Origin: Hoeflea marina
Lineage (GTDB): Bacteria > Pseudomonadota > Alphaproteobacteria > Rhizobiales > Rhizobiaceae
Direction: 5' to 3'
Length of the DNA: 64,000 bases
NCBI RefSeq assembly: GCF_003182275.1
Contig: NZ_QGTR01000001.1
Coordinates: 534,130 to 598,129 of the forward strand
The translations under genes and the position numbers were made by a program. Below the pieces are notes generated by a model that worked only from the letters and a program-made list of their open reading frames with translations, had not been told where the DNA came from and searched no databases. Shown piece by piece: positions 35,582 through 45,385 of this stretch (positions within the stretch are counted from its first letter, which is position 1; every line of letters starts with the position of its first letter).

Positions 35582-36622
35582 ATGATTTCTGCGGTATCCA
35601 ACAGATGGGCGCGCCAGGCGCTGGGGCTCGGGCTCCTGACCTTGGCCTGCGCCTCCATGGCGGGCTGCAGCTCGACCTCCAAATCCGGCTCTGGCACGCC
35701 GAGCTACATCAACACCAAGACGAAGTTCTCGGTCGCCGAATACGGCGTCGCCGCCAGTCCGCGGGTGACGATGTCGAAGAACGTGCCCAAGGGCGGCGGC
35801 CGCGACATGGTCGGCAAGCCCTACAAGGTGCGCGGCAAGTGGTACACGCCGAAGGAAGAGCCGGGCTATGACAAGGCGGGCATTGCCTCCTGGTACGGGC
35901 CCAACTTCCACGGCCGGCTGACCGCCAACGGCGAGATCTACGACCAGTTCCATCTCTCCGGCGCCCATCCGACCTTCCCGCTGCCGAGCTATGCGCGGGT
36001 GACCAACAAGAAGAACGGCCATTCGGTCATCGTCCGCATCAACGACCGCGGCCCCTATTCGCCCGGCCGCATCGTCGATGTCTCCAGCAAGGCGGCGGAA
36101 CTCCTGGAAATGAAGCGCGACGGCATCGCCGCCGTCCGGGTCGAATATGTCGGCCGCGCTCCCGTCCACGGCGACGACATGTCCTATCTGATGGCCTCCT
36201 ACCGCACCAACGGCATGCCCGGCGATCCCAACCGCGACATGCCGGGCGGGGTGATGATGGCCATGAACGGTCCTTCGCCGTCGGGCGGCCCGTCGCTTCC
36301 GGGCGTGGGCGCGGTTGCAGCCGTGGCGCCGCCGGCAGGCATCACCGCCGCCGCGCCGGCGGTCGAGACCGCCTCCGTGGCGATGATCCCGCAATCGGGC
36401 TACGCCGCCGGCTACAGCGCCGACACCAGCCTGATCCCGGCTTCCTTCCGCCTTCCCGACATCGGCCCCGTGCCGCCGGACCGGCCGTCGGTCCTGGCCG
36501 CCGCCGGCGTCACCCTTGCCAGCGGCTATGCCGATGTCGGCCTCGCCTATCGGGGCGGCCGCGTCACCCGCATCAGCCAGGCCTTCGACCATCTGCTGGC
36601 ACCCGGGCCCTCCAGGCCCTGA
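35582..36622 (+). CDS. rlpA: Septal ring lytic transglycosylase RlpA family lipoprotein
   Basis: A 346-residue protein. A lipoprotein signal ends in MAGC (Cys29), so it should be anchored to the outer membrane. The double-psi beta-barrel RlpA domain lies at about residues 95-190: GIASWYGPNFHGRLTANGE, then YDQFHLSGAHPTFPLPSYAR and VRINDRGPYSPGRIVDVS. The rest is Ala/Pro-rich, and no SPOR domain is evident. RlpA cuts denuded glycan strands during division. The ATG at 35582 is chosen because it starts the signal peptide; the frame remains open upstream to 35513. The next gene is a carboxypeptidase, so this is a cell-wall locus. Confidence 0.9.
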   Translation: MISAVSNRWARQALGLGLLTLACASMAGCSSTSKSGSGTPSYINTKTKFSVAEYGVAASPRVTMSKNVPKGGGRDMVGKPYKVRGKWYTPKEEPGYDKAGIASWYGPNFHGRLTANGEIYDQFHLSGAHPTFPLPSYARVTNKKNGHSVIVRINDRGPYSPGRIVDVSSKAAELLEMKRDGIAAVRVEYVGRAPVHGDDMSYLMASYRTNGMPGDPNRDMPGGVMMAMNGPSPSGGPSLPGVGAVAAVAPPAGITAAAPAVETASVAMIPQSGYAAGYSADTSLIPASFRLPDIGPVPPDRPSVLAAAGVTLASGYADVGLAYRGGRVTRISQAFDHLLAPGPSRP

Positions 36623-36670
36623 CCGCTCCGGCCCTGCGGCGGCGTCGCGATTGATCGCACCGCGGCGCGC

Positions 36671-36687
36671 GGAATGCTTTGCATTCC
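36671..36687. terminator. Small hairpin between rlpA and the carboxypeptidase gene
   Basis: GGAATGC at 36671-36677 and GCATTCC at 36681-36687 form a perfect 7-bp stem with a TTT loop. There is no T-run after it, so it could be an attenuating hairpin or a dispersed palindrome instead of a true rho-independent terminator. Confidence 0.35.
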
Positions 36688-36750
36688 GGTGCGGTTGCTC
36701 TAGGGTCCGCGCATGAACTCCCTCGTCATGCACCAGATTTGGAGGCCCCG

Positions 36751-37923
36751 ATGCCGCGGCGCCTGTCCCGTTTCCTGATCGCCCTTCTGGCGGCCGTGCT
36801 CGTCGCGGCGCCGGCCGCAAGGGCGCAGCTGTTCGAGACCAAGGCCACCGAGGCCTATCTGATCGAGGCCGACACCGGCACGGTGCTGTTTGCCAAGAAC
36901 GAAAACCGCCCGGTGCCGCCGGCCTCGCTGGCCAAGCTCATGACCATGGAGGTGGTGTTCAACGCCATCAAGAGCGGCCGGCTGACGCTCGATGACCAGT
37001 TTGTGGTCTCCGAAAACGCCTGGCGCACCGGCGGCGCGCCCTCGCGCACCTCGACGATGTTCGCCGAGCTCAAGTCGTCGATCCGGCTCGAGGACCTCAT
37101 CCGCGGCGTCGTCGTGCAGCAGGCCAATGACGGCTGCATCATCATCGCCGAGGGCATGGCCGGCTCGGAGGAGAACTTTGCCCGCGAGATGACCGAGCGG
37201 GCCAAGCTGCTGGGACTGTCCGGCTCGGTGTTCGCCAACGCCACCGGCCTGCCCGAGTCGGTGTCGCCCGAGCCGGTGTCGAAGGTGACGATGCGCGACC
37301 TGGTGACGCTCGCCCGCCACATGCAGGCGACCTATCCCGACTTCTACCGCTACTACGCCGAGGCGGAATTCTCCTGGAACAAGATCCTGCAACGCAACCG
37401 CAATCCGCTGCTTGCGATGGACATCGGCGCCGAGGGCCTGGCCACCGGCTATGCCGAGGAGTCGGGCTATGCCATCGTCGCCTCGGTTAACCGCGAGGGC
37501 CGCCGGCTGTTCCTGGCCATGAGCGGGCTCGACAGCGAGCGGGCGAGGGCGGAGGAGGCGCGCAGGATTCTCGACTGGGGCCTCCGCGCCTTCGAGAAGA
37601 AGCCGCTCTATGCCGATGGCGAGATCGTCGGCCAAGCCAGCGTCTATGGCGGCGACCCCTCCTCGGTGCCGCTGAAGGCGGCGGGACCTGTCGAGATCTT
37701 CCTGCCGATCACCAGCCCGGAGAAACTCACGGCGCGAATCACCTACCGGTGGCCGCTCAAGCCGCCCGTCGCCGAGGGCGACCAGCTCGGCACGCTGAAG
37801 ATCTGGATCGGCGACAATCTCAGCCGCGAGGAGCCGCTCTATGCCGCCGCCGCCGCGACCCGGGGGCCGCTGCACCGCCGGGCGCTGGACGCGCTGGTGG
37901 AATTGGTCCAGTTCTGGCACTGA
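36751..37923 (+). CDS. dacA: D-alanyl-D-alanine carboxypeptidase family protein (PBP5/6-like)
   Basis: A 390-residue low-molecular-weight penicillin-binding protein of the S11 family, which trims the terminal D-Ala of peptidoglycan stem peptides in the periplasm. There is a signal peptide (LIALLAAVLVAAPAARAQ). SxxK is intact as SLAK (59-62). The other two motifs are unusual: the SxN site reads Gln124-Ala-Asn126 and the KTG site reads Ala231-Thr-Gly233. A C-terminal PBP5-like domain and amphipathic tail (RRALDALVELVQFWH) follow. The ATG at 36751 begins the signal peptide; upstream in-frame starts are less likely. Confidence 0.9.
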   Translation: MPRRLSRFLIALLAAVLVAAPAARAQLFETKATEAYLIEADTGTVLFAKNENRPVPPASLAKLMTMEVVFNAIKSGRLTLDDQFVVSENAWRTGGAPSRTSTMFAELKSSIRLEDLIRGVVVQQANDGCIIIAEGMAGSEENFAREMTERAKLLGLSGSVFANATGLPESVSPEPVSKVTMRDLVTLARHMQATYPDFYRYYAEAEFSWNKILQRNRNPLLAMDIGAEGLATGYAEESGYAIVASVNREGRRLFLAMSGLDSERARAEEARRILDWGLRAFEKKPLYADGEIVGQASVYGGDPSSVPLKAAGPVEIFLPITSPEKLTARITYRWPLKPPVAEGDQLGTLKIWIGDNLSREEPLYAAAAATRGPLHRRALDALVELVQFWH

Positions 37924-37933
37924 GCGGTTCCAC

Positions 37934-38023
37934 TGCATGTCGCCCGAAACTGCGCAGCGGTTTCGGAACCACGACATGCATAATTATGGAAAACTAAAGC
38001 ACATCGCGTGCGATGTGCTTTAG
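37934..38023. repeat. Rhizobial palindromic intergenic repeat
   Basis: TGCATGTCG (37934-37942) pairs with CGACATGCA (37972-37980), and inside it CCGAAAC (37944-37950) pairs with GTTTCGG (37960-37966). Next, CTAAAGCACATCGC (37994-38007) pairs perfectly with GCGATGTGCTTTAG (38010-38023). Paired palindromes of this wording are scattered between genes in many Rhizobiales genomes. The second could end dacA transcription. The gap 37924-38144 has no gene. Confidence 0.7.
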
Positions 38024-38144
38024 GACCTGAATCTTCGCTCCACGCGTTCACCTCACCGCCGAAATGCTCTAAGGCATCTGAGGGGATGGGCGCCGTGCGG
38101 ACGCGGGCGCCGCCGGCGGCCAGGCATCAACCGGAAGGACGGAC

Positions 38145-38828
38145 GTGAGCGAGACCAGGGGCAGGTTCATTACATTCGAGGGCGGCGAGGGGGTGGGCAA
38201 GTCGACCCAGATCCGCCGGCTCGCCGATATCCTGCGCCGCCGCGGCCTCGATGTGCTGGTGACCCGCGAGCCCGGCGGCTCGCCGGGCGCCGAGGCGGTG
38301 CGCCACGTGCTGTTGTCCGGCCATGCCGAGGATTACGGCGTGCGCATGGAGGCGCTGCTGTTTGCCGCCGCGCGCAGCGACCATGTCGAGCAGGTCATCC
38401 GCCCGGCGATCGACGACAACACCATCGTGCTCTGCGACCGCTTCATGGATTCCTCGCGCATCTACCAGGGCGTGACCGGCAATCTGGAGCCGGATTTCGT
38501 CCGCAATCTCGAGCGCGTCGCCGTCAACGGCCTGGTCCCGGACCTGACGCTGATCATCGACCTGCCGGCCGAGATAGGCCTGCGCCGGGCGCGAAGCCGG
38601 GGCGGCGCCACAGCGGGCGCGCCCGACCGTTTCGAGCGCGAGGAGGTCGCCACCCACGAGAAGCGCCGCGAGGGCTTTCGCGATCTCGCCCAGAGCGAGC
38701 CGCGGCGCTGCCGGCTGATCGACGGCCAGCAGAGCGAGGACGCGGTGGCGCTGGCCATCCTGACGGCGGTCGAGCCGATCCTGCCCGCCGCCGCGGGGGG
38801 CCGGAGCGGCGGCCAGGGCGCGTCCTGA
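38145..38828 (+). CDS. tmk: Thymidylate kinase
   Basis: A 227-residue dTMP kinase, making dTDP for DNA synthesis in the cytosol. The P-loop [12 protein letters not shown], the [14 protein letters not shown] segment, the [13 protein letters not shown] motif (Asp-Arg) and the LID region with [16 protein letters not shown] are all present. The start codon is GTG at 38145 with GGAAGGA ten bases upstream. It ends in an ATGA-type junction with holB, the usual rhizobial gene order. Confidence 0.96.
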   Translation: MSETRGRFITFEGGEGVGKSTQIRRLADILRRRGLDVLVTREPGGSPGAEAVRHVLLSGHAEDYGVRMEALLFAAARSDHVEQVIRPAIDDNTIVLCDRFMDSSRIYQGVTGNLEPDFVRNLERVAVNGLVPDLTLIIDLPAEIGLRRARSRGGATAGAPDRFEREEVATHEKRREGFRDLAQSEPRRCRLIDGQQSEDAVALAILTAVEPILPAAAGGRSGGQGAS

Positions 38829-39844
38829 TGAGCGACAGTCCCGGCCTTCTCGACGGCGCCGTCGCGCCCGCCGAAAACACCCGGCTGTTCGGCCACGGGG
38901 CGGCCGAGCAGTTCCTCGCCGACGCCTACCGCTCCGGCCGCATGCACCATGCCCTGCTGATCGAGGGACCCGAGGGCATCGGCAAGGCGACGCTGGCCTT
39001 CCGCTTCGCCAATCATGTGCTCAGCCACCCCGACCCGGCCTCGGCGCCGGCGCGGATGGCCGACCCCGATCCGCAATCCCCGGCCTTCCGCCAGATCATG
39101 TCCGGCGCCTCCCACAATCTCATGCACATCGACCGCCCGGTGGACGCCAAGACCGGCAAGGCCAAGTCGGTCATCACTGTCGACGAGGTGCGCAAGGCCG
39201 CGCGCTTCTTCGGCCAGACCTCGGGCACCGGCAACTGGCGCATCGCCATCATCGATCCCGCCGACGACCTCAACCGCAACGCCGCCAACGCCATCCTGAA
39301 GATCCTCGAGGAGCCGCCGAAGCGGGCGCTGTTCTTCGTGCTGTCGCACGCGCCCGGCAAGCTGTTGCCCACCATCCGCTCGCGCTGCCTGCCGCTCAGG
39401 CTCAAGCCGCTGTCGGAGGCCGATCTCGGCCGGGCGCTCGGCCATCTCGGGGTGCCGGGCGCCGACCCGGCGGCGCTGTCGCGCCTGAGCGAGGGCAGCG
39501 TGGCGCGCGCCCTGATGCTGATCAATTACGGCGGCGCCGACATCGCCAATGCCTTCGACGCCATCTTCGACAGCGGCCGCGCCGACGACCGCGCCGCCGT
39601 CTACGCCATTGCCGACACGCTGTCGGCGCGCGACCGCGACGTCGCCTACCAGTTCTTCACCGGCCACGTCATCGACCGGGTGCGGGGAGCGGCGGGCGCG
39701 GCGGCCTCGGCCGGCGATCTCGGCGCCGCCGCGCACTGGGCGGAGCTGGCCGGCGAGATCGTCGCGCATTTCGACACCGCCGAAGCCTACAATCTCGACC
39801 GCAAGCAGACGGTGCTGAGCCTGTTCACGATGCTGTTCGGCTGA
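38828..39844 (+). CDS. holB: DNA polymerase III subunit delta'
   Basis: A 338-residue clamp-loader subunit. The N-terminal AAA+ fold has LIEGPEGIGKATLAFRFANH; the lysine of a P-loop is kept, which is common in the alphaproteobacterial form. ATFAxx-type residues are replaced, and the conserved LNRNAANAILKILEEPPKRA with the following LFFVLSHAPGKLLPTIRSRC is the delta' signature including the SRC motif. The Zn-binding cysteines of E. coli delta' are not seen. It overlaps the tmk stop and is followed by metG after 95 bp. Confidence 0.95.
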   Translation: MSDSPGLLDGAVAPAENTRLFGHGAAEQFLADAYRSGRMHHALLIEGPEGIGKATLAFRFANHVLSHPDPASAPARMADPDPQSPAFRQIMSGASHNLMHIDRPVDAKTGKAKSVITVDEVRKAARFFGQTSGTGNWRIAIIDPADDLNRNAANAILKILEEPPKRALFFVLSHAPGKLLPTIRSRCLPLRLKPLSEADLGRALGHLGVPGADPAALSRLSEGSVARALMLINYGGADIANAFDAIFDSGRADDRAAVYAIADTLSARDRDVAYQFFTGHVIDRVRGAAGAAASAGDLGAAAHWAELAGEIVAHFDTAEAYNLDRKQTVLSLFTMLFG

Positions 39845-39939
39845 CATAGGCATGGCATCGGCGAACATAATCGCTTATGACGACGGCCTGAGGCCGGTGC
39901 AGCGATGGCACCCGCATAGCATTGTTCCTGAAGGCCCCC

Positions 39940-41496
39940 ATGACTCGCGAGCGCTACTACATCACCACGCCGATCTTCTATCCCAACGGCAATCCCCATA
40001 TCGGCCACGCCTACACGGCGATCGCCACCGACGTGCTGGCGCGGTTCCAGCGGCTTGACGGCAAGGATGTCTTCTTCCTGTCGGGCACCGACGAGCACGG
40101 CCAGAAGATGCAGCGCACCGCCGAGGCCGAAGGCATTGCGCCCATCGAGCTCGCCGACAAGAATTCGGCCGTCTTTCGCGACATGCTGGCGCGGCTCAAC
40201 TGCTCCAACGACGATTTCATCCGCACCACCGAGGAGCGCCACAAGGTCTCGGTGCAGGAGCTCTGGCGGCGGATGCAGGCCAATGGCGACATCTATCTGA
40301 GCAAGTATGGCGGCTGGTACTCGGTGCGCCAGGAGGCCTATTTCGACGAGGGCGAAACGAAGCTCGGCGAGGACGGCGTGCGCCGCGAGCCGCTCGGCTC
40401 GCCGGTCGAATGGGTGGAGGAGGAAAGCTACTATTTCCGCCTGTCGGCCTATGGCGACAGGCTGCTGGCGCTCTACGAGGGCAACCCCGATTTCGTAATG
40501 CCGGCCGAGCGCCGCAACGAGGTGGCGAGCTTCGTCAAGTCCGGGCTCAGGGACCTGTCGATCTCGCGCACCACCTTCGACTGGGGCATTCCGGTGCCTG
40601 GCGACGACAAGCATGTGATGTATGTCTGGGTCGACGCGCTGACCAACTACATCACCGCCGCGGGCTTCCCTGACGAGAGCACCGAAAAGTGGAGCTACTG
40701 GCCGGCGCTGCACATCATCGGCAAGGACATCGTCCGCTTCCACGCCGTCTACTGGCCGGCCTTCCTGATGTCGGCGGGGCTCGAGCTGCCGGCCCGCGTC
40801 TATGCGCACGGCTTTCTCAACAACAAGGGCGAGAAGATGTCGAAGTCGGTCGGCAACGTCATCGACCCCTTCGCGATGATCGACCGCTACGGACTCGACC
40901 AGGTGCGCTATTTCTTCATGCGCGAGGTGCCCTTCGGCCAGGACGGCAGCTACAGCCACGACGCCATCGTCACCCGCACCAATGCGGATCTCGCCAACGA
41001 TCTCGGCAATCTGGCGCAGCGTTCGCTGTCGATGATCAACAAGAACTGCGAGGGCCGCGTCCCCGAACCCGGCGCGCTTGGCGATGCAGACAAGGCCATC
41101 CTGGCCATGGCCGATGCACTGCTCGCGCCGACGCGCGAGGCGATGGACCGTCAGGCGCTGCACCAGGCTCTGGCGCTGGTCTTCGACGTGGTGGCGGAAA
41201 CCAACCGCTATTTCGCCGGCCAGGAGCCCTGGGCCTTGAAGAAGACCGATCCTGCGCGGATGCAGACGGTGCTCTACGTCACCGCCGAGGTCATCCGCCA
41301 GGTGGCGATCCTGTGCCAGCCGATCATGCCGGATTCCGCGGCGAAATTCCTTGATGCTCTGGCGCTGCCTGCCGAGGCGCGCGATTTTGCCCGGCTCGGC
41401 GCGGGCCACCGGCTGGTGGCGGGCACCGAGCTGCCGAAACCCGAACCGGTCTTCCCCCGTTATGTGGAGGCGGACAAGGAGGCTCCGGGCGCATGA
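39940..41496 (+). CDS. metG: Methionine-tRNA ligase
   Basis: A 518-residue class I synthetase that charges tRNA-Met. It has [17 protein letters not shown] (HIGH), [10 protein letters not shown] and [11 protein letters not shown] (KMSKS). It is the short MetG type without the C-terminal dimerisation/tRNA-binding extension and lacks the four-cysteine zinc knuckle. The ATG at 39940 ([17 protein letters not shown]) is preferred over an upstream TTG at 39922. The last bases overlap tatD (ATGA). Confidence 0.97.
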   Translation: MTRERYYITTPIFYPNGNPHIGHAYTAIATDVLARFQRLDGKDVFFLSGTDEHGQKMQRTAEAEGIAPIELADKNSAVFRDMLARLNCSNDDFIRTTEERHKVSVQELWRRMQANGDIYLSKYGGWYSVRQEAYFDEGETKLGEDGVRREPLGSPVEWVEEESYYFRLSAYGDRLLALYEGNPDFVMPAERRNEVASFVKSGLRDLSISRTTFDWGIPVPGDDKHVMYVWVDALTNYITAAGFPDESTEKWSYWPALHIIGKDIVRFHAVYWPAFLMSAGLELPARVYAHGFLNNKGEKMSKSVGNVIDPFAMIDRYGLDQVRYFFMREVPFGQDGSYSHDAIVTRTNADLANDLGNLAQRSLSMINKNCEGRVPEPGALGDADKAILAMADALLAPTREAMDRQALHQALALVFDVVAETNRYFAGQEPWALKKTDPARMQTVLYVTAEVIRQVAILCQPIMPDSAAKFLDALALPAEARDFARLGAGHRLVAGTELPKPEPVFPRYVEADKEAPGA

Positions 41497-42299
41497 CCGA
41501 TCTCGCCCGCACCCATCCGGTGATCGACACCCATTGCCATCTCGACTTCGACGATTTCGCGCCGGAGCGCGACTTGATCGTCGAGCGGGCGCGCGCCGCC
41601 GGCGTCGTCCGCATGATCACGATCTGCACCCGCGTGCGCCGCTTCGACCGCATCCGTGCCGTGGCCGAGGCCCACGCGGACGTGTTCTGCTCGGTCGGCA
41701 CCCATCCCGGCAATGCGGGCGAGGAGCCCGACATCACCGCGGCGGAAATCGTCGAGCTGGCGCGGCACCCCAAATGCGTCGCCATCGGCGAGGCGGGGCT
41801 CGACTTCCACTATCCGGACAATGCGCCGCGCGACGTACAGCTCGCGGTGTTCCGCGCCAACATCGAGGCGAGCCGCATCACGCAGCTGCCGCTGGTCATC
41901 CACTCGCGCGATGCCGACGCCGACATGATCGCGATCCTGGAAGAGGAAACGGGGAAGGGGGCCTTCCCCTTCATCCTGCACTGCTTTTCCGCCGGTCCGG
42001 AGCTGGCGGCAATCGGCGTGAAGCTCGGCGGCCATGTCTCGTTCTCGGGGATTCTCACCTTCAAGAACTCGCTCGAACTGCGCGAGATCGCCGCCTCGGT
42101 TCCCCGTGACCGGCTGCTGGTGGAAACCGACGCGCCGTATCTGGCGCCGATGCCCTATCGCGGCAAGCGCAACGAGCCGTCCTATGTGGTCAACACGGCG
42201 CGCGTGCTGGGCGAGACGATTGGCGTCGGCGAGACGGAGATCCGCGACATCACCACCGCCAATGCCTACCGGCTGTTTTCGAAGATGACCCGACCCTGA
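41493..42299 (+). CDS. tatD: TatD family metal-dependent hydrolase
   Basis: A 268-residue TIM-barrel hydrolase, DNase-type, acting in the cytosol. Metal ligands are visible in [10 protein letters not shown] (His-x-His), [11 protein letters not shown] (Glu), [11 protein letters not shown] (His) and the C-terminal [20 protein letters not shown]. The family acts as a 3'-5' nuclease or D-aminoacyl-tRNA deacylase. It sits in the conserved metG-tatD-MBL string and abuts the next start codon. Confidence 0.95.
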   Translation: MTDLARTHPVIDTHCHLDFDDFAPERDLIVERARAAGVVRMITICTRVRRFDRIRAVAEAHADVFCSVGTHPGNAGEEPDITAAEIVELARHPKCVAIGEAGLDFHYPDNAPRDVQLAVFRANIEASRITQLPLVIHSRDADADMIAILEEETGKGAFPFILHCFSAGPELAAIGVKLGGHVSFSGILTFKNSLELREIAASVPRDRLLVETDAPYLAPMPYRGKRNEPSYVVNTARVLGETIGVGETEIRDITTANAYRLFSKMTRP

Positions 42300-43120
42300 T
42301 GCCGCGCGTCCGCCGCCAGTTCACCGTTTTGGGCTGTGCCTCCTCGCCGGGCGTGCCGCGGATCAACGGCGACTGGGGCGCCTGCGACCCGACGAATCCG
42401 AGGAACCGCCGCTCGCGCGCCGCCTTCATGCTGCGCCAGACCGGCGCCGACGGCGGCGTCACCACGGTGGTCATCGACACCGGTCCGGATTTCCGCGAGC
42501 AGATGATCGCCAACCGGGTGACCTCGATTGACGCGGTGCTCTACACCCATTCCCATGCCGACCATGTCCATGGCATCGACGATCTGCGCGGCTTCGCGCT
42601 GAGCCAGCGCCGGCAGATGCCGATCCATGCCGATCCCGAGACCATGTCCCGCATCCGTGCCGGCTTCGGCTATGTCATGACCACGCCGGAGGGCAGCGAC
42701 TATCCGCCGATCGTCGCGCCGCAGCTCATCGAGTCGCTTGACAAGCCGATCCTCATAGACGGAGCAGGGGGCCCGGTCTCGATTCAGCCGCTCGACCAGA
42801 TCCATGGCGGCATCCGCTCGCTCGGCTACCGCATCGGCGATGTCGCCTATTGCTGCGACGTCAGCGATTTTCCCGGCGCCACCATCGACCGGCTGTCGGG
42901 CCTCGATCTGCTGATTATCGACTGCCTGCAATACAAGCACCATCCGAGCCATCTGTCGCTCGACCAGGCGCTGGGATGGATCGGGACACTGGCTCCCAGG
43001 CGCGCGGTGCTCACCCACATGCACGTGCCGCTCGATTACCGGACGGTGCTGGACGAGACGCCGGCGCATGTCGAGCCGGGCTACGACGGAATGACGATCG
43101 AATTCGAGGTCGAGCTGTGA
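42299..43120 (+). CDS. MBL-fold metallohydrolase, PhnP-like
   Basis: A 273-residue metallo-beta-lactamase-fold protein. The signature LYTHSHADHVHGIDDLR supplies His and Asp ligands; VVIDTGPDFREQM, DVAYCCDVSDFP and VLTHMHVPLDY give further sites. The closest general class is PhnP/RNase Z-like phosphodiesterases. Substrate unknown. It overlaps tatD by one base at its start and the deacylase start at its end. Confidence 0.9.
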   Translation: MPRVRRQFTVLGCASSPGVPRINGDWGACDPTNPRNRRSRAAFMLRQTGADGGVTTVVIDTGPDFREQMIANRVTSIDAVLYTHSHADHVHGIDDLRGFALSQRRQMPIHADPETMSRIRAGFGYVMTTPEGSDYPPIVAPQLIESLDKPILIDGAGGPVSIQPLDQIHGGIRSLGYRIGDVAYCCDVSDFPGATIDRLSGLDLLIIDCLQYKHHPSHLSLDQALGWIGTLAPRRAVLTHMHVPLDYRTVLDETPAHVEPGYDGMTIEFEVEL

Positions 43121-43632
43121 GCCGCAGCGAAGTTCAGGCGGCCGATATACCGGCTGGATCCAGCATGGCGCGCGTGGCGGACGCGGCGCGAACGCTCGGC
43201 CTCGATATCTCGATCTGGCGCATGGCGGACTCGACCCGCACCGCCGAGGAAGCCGCCAGCGCCTGCGGCTGTGCCACGGGCCAGATCGTCAAGTCGCTGA
43301 TCTTTGAAAATGCCGACACCCGCAGCCTGGCACTGCTGCTGGTGGCCGGAAACCAAAACGCTGATATGGATTATCTGTCCGCGCGTTATGGGCTCAACTT
43401 CGCGCGATGCGATGCCCGGCGGGTGCGCGACGAGACCGGCTTTGCCATCGGCGGCGTGGCGCCGTTCGGCCATCGGGCGCCGCTCGGCGTCCACATCGAC
43501 CGGACGCTGCTCGACCATGCCATCGTCTGGGCCGCCGCCGGACGGCCCGACAGCGTGTTCAGCGTCGAGCCCAAGGCTCTGGCGCGGGCCATTGGCGCCG
43601 TCGTCATCGACATGCGCGATCCGGTCGGCTGA
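43117..43632 (+). CDS. YbaK/EbsC-family aminoacyl-tRNA deacylase
   Basis: A 171-residue protein of the prolyl-tRNA editing fold. It shows TAEEAASACGCATGQIVKSL, LALLLVAGNQNAD and the late signature TGFAIGGVAPFGH, typical of family members that remove wrongly attached amino acids from tRNA. The start is GTG at 43117, overlapping the upstream stop by 4 bases (GTGA), which shows the true start of a frame that is open far upstream. It is the last core gene before the CBASS insert. Confidence 0.92.
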   Translation: MSRSEVQAADIPAGSSMARVADAARTLGLDISIWRMADSTRTAEEAASACGCATGQIVKSLIFENADTRSLALLLVAGNQNADMDYLSARYGLNFARCDARRVRDETGFAIGGVAPFGHRAPLGVHIDRTLLDHAIVWAAAGRPDSVFSVEPKALARAIGAVVIDMRDPVG

Positions 43633-44254
43633 CGCGTCGGAGAAGCCTGCGAGCGGGCCGACCGGCACCGCCGCAGCCGACCGCGCAGCCATATCAGGCA
43701 CATGCATCAGTTCCATAATCTATCTTATGCGATCTTCGGATTGACCTGTGCGGATGCGTGCTTTCAGTTCGGCAGGCTGAGCGTAGCTAGAGAACTTAGA
43801 TTCAATTCCCCCTACTCGAGCGCCTGGCCACGAGCGAAAAGCAGTAGGCCAATTCACTTACATGTTCGTAGTCCTAGAACTGATAGAGAGTTTGCGTACC
43901 TACGCTGTTGGTCCTGTGGTCGATGAGACCCCCTCACGGCTGCCCTCAAGATCAAAATACAAAACCAAGAGACAGCGGGCGAGCGCAGAGCGCGCCAGCG
44001 TCGGTGCATTTAACGATATTTTTTGGCTCAGAACGAATAAAGAACGCACGCAGCGGTGTCAATCAATCGTGTAGCGCGAAGAGCTATTTCGGGTGATAAC
44101 TGAAAGTGACACTGGCGACCATTTCTATTTTCAGCCAGAATGAAACTTACTGCATTTTAGAGGCTCTATTATCTGGTCTATCAACCGAATTTGAATTTGG
44201 GCGGCTATCCCACACGGCGGGACGAACAGGGTCTAATCCTAGAAGGAAAAGTGA
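43633..44254. other. Intergenic region before the CBASS operon
   Basis: No gene is evident in these 622 bp. The composition drops to A/T-richer DNA from about 43700 onward, which marks the left edge of the CBASS insert. Open frames here (for example 43702-43926 and 43862-44074) lack ribosome-binding sites and family features. The last bases hold AAGGAAAA ahead of capV. No repeat matching the right side (48635-49059) was noticed. Confidence 0.5.
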
Positions 44255-45385
44255 ATGACTGACACGACGCCCGTCCCCGACCGTCCCTATCGGGTGCTTT
44301 GCATTGATGGTGGCGGGATGCGGGGTATTTATACTGCTGCACTTTTGGACAAGCTCACAAACTACTACGCTCGCCTAAGAAATGTGGAGGCACTTGATGT
44401 CGGTAAAGGATTTGACCTTATTGCAGGTACCAGTACTGGGGCTATCCTCGGATGTGCCGCTGCAATCGGACGTCCGATGTCCTCCGTTGTCGCCCTGTAC
44501 GAGGAGCACGGCGCTGCGATCTTTCCCCACCGAATCAAAGATGGCATTCTGAGCCCGTTGTGGAGAGCAGTGGTGAAGGGCGGACGTATCGTTCGCGCTG
44601 GCGATTTCGCGCTGCAGGCGGCGCTGCGTCGCGAGCTACAAAACGTCACCATGAAGCAGGTTCTTGACCTCCGCGGTATCAGTCTTTCGGTTCCTGCAGT
44701 ATCGATGGAGAAACATCGCTCTTGGGTTTTTAAAAAGACGCCGAGGAGCGGTGTCCGCGATGATAATTATCAGCTTGCTGATGTGTGTCTCGCATCAAGT
44801 GCAGCACCGATTTATCGTTCGCTGGCAGCGGTGCGCGATCCCGATAACGGCTCTGATAACTTTCGAGTGTTTGCCGACGGAGGTCTGTGGGCGAATAACC
44901 CGGTTCTTGTCGCGATGATCGACGCTCTCTCTTGCGCCGAGCCAGACCAACCAATCGAGATCTTCTCCATTGGGAACGTTTCGCGGCCGGCGGGATCACA
45001 GATTCAACCCAAAGAAGTCCATCGTGGAATGCTCTCTTGGAAGCTCGGGGCTGAAATTGGGCCATTGGCGATCGACGTGCAGGAGTTCGCATACGACCAA
45101 ATGGCACGGTTCTTTGCCGGGCACATCTCGAAGCTCGGTCGCTCAGTTACCCATATACGCCTTCCACAGCAGGAAGCCTCGAGCACCATGCTCCGATATC
45201 TGAGCTTGGACGAGACCCGCCCCGAGGCACTGAAGGCTTTGATCGCCCACGGATACGATGATGCCGACATGGTGAAGAGCCTTTGTGATCGGCCAGGTCA
45301 TCCTGAGGGCCGAATGATTCACCGTCTGTTCAATGAGGTGCCGCCGATGCCGAAAGCGGGTATCCCGATGGAGGTATTTCAATGA
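44255..45385 (+). CDS. capV: CBASS effector: patatin-like phospholipase CapV
   Basis: A 376-residue patatin-like lipase that, in characterised type II CBASS, is switched on by a cyclic dinucleotide and destroys the inner membrane. It has the oxyanion-hole motif DGGGMRG (18-24), the nucleophile elbow GTSTG (Ser60) and the second catalytic Asp in FADGGLWANNP. No signal peptide or membrane segment is seen. AAGGAAAA sits 9 bases before the ATG. The stop codon overlaps the next start (ATGA), so effector and cyclase are co-translated. Confidence 0.95.
   Translation: MTDTTPVPDRPYRVLCIDGGGMRGIYTAALLDKLTNYYARLRNVEALDVGKGFDLIAGTSTGAILGCAAAIGRPMSSVVALYEEHGAAIFPHRIKDGILSPLWRAVVKGGRIVRAGDFALQAALRRELQNVTMKQVLDLRGISLSVPAVSMEKHRSWVFKKTPRSGVRDDNYQLADVCLASSAAPIYRSLAAVRDPDNGSDNFRVFADGGLWANNPVLVAMIDALSCAEPDQPIEIFSIGNVSRPAGSQIQPKEVHRGMLSWKLGAEIGPLAIDVQEFAYDQMARFFAGHISKLGRSVTHIRLPQQEASSTMLRYLSLDETRPEALKALIAHGYDDADMVKSLCDRPGHPEGRMIHRLFNEVPPMPKAGIPMEVFQ

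Noticed and set aside
38462-39868. 468-codon minus-strand frame over tmk and holB, and similar long frames at 39787-41409 and 54237-55538
   Set aside because: All lie opposite well-recognised genes; they result from few stop codons in high-GC sequence.
43702-44074. Short frames upstream of capV as a possible CBASS regulator
   Set aside because: No ribosome-binding sites, overlapping alternatives in other frames and no helix-turn-helix pattern.
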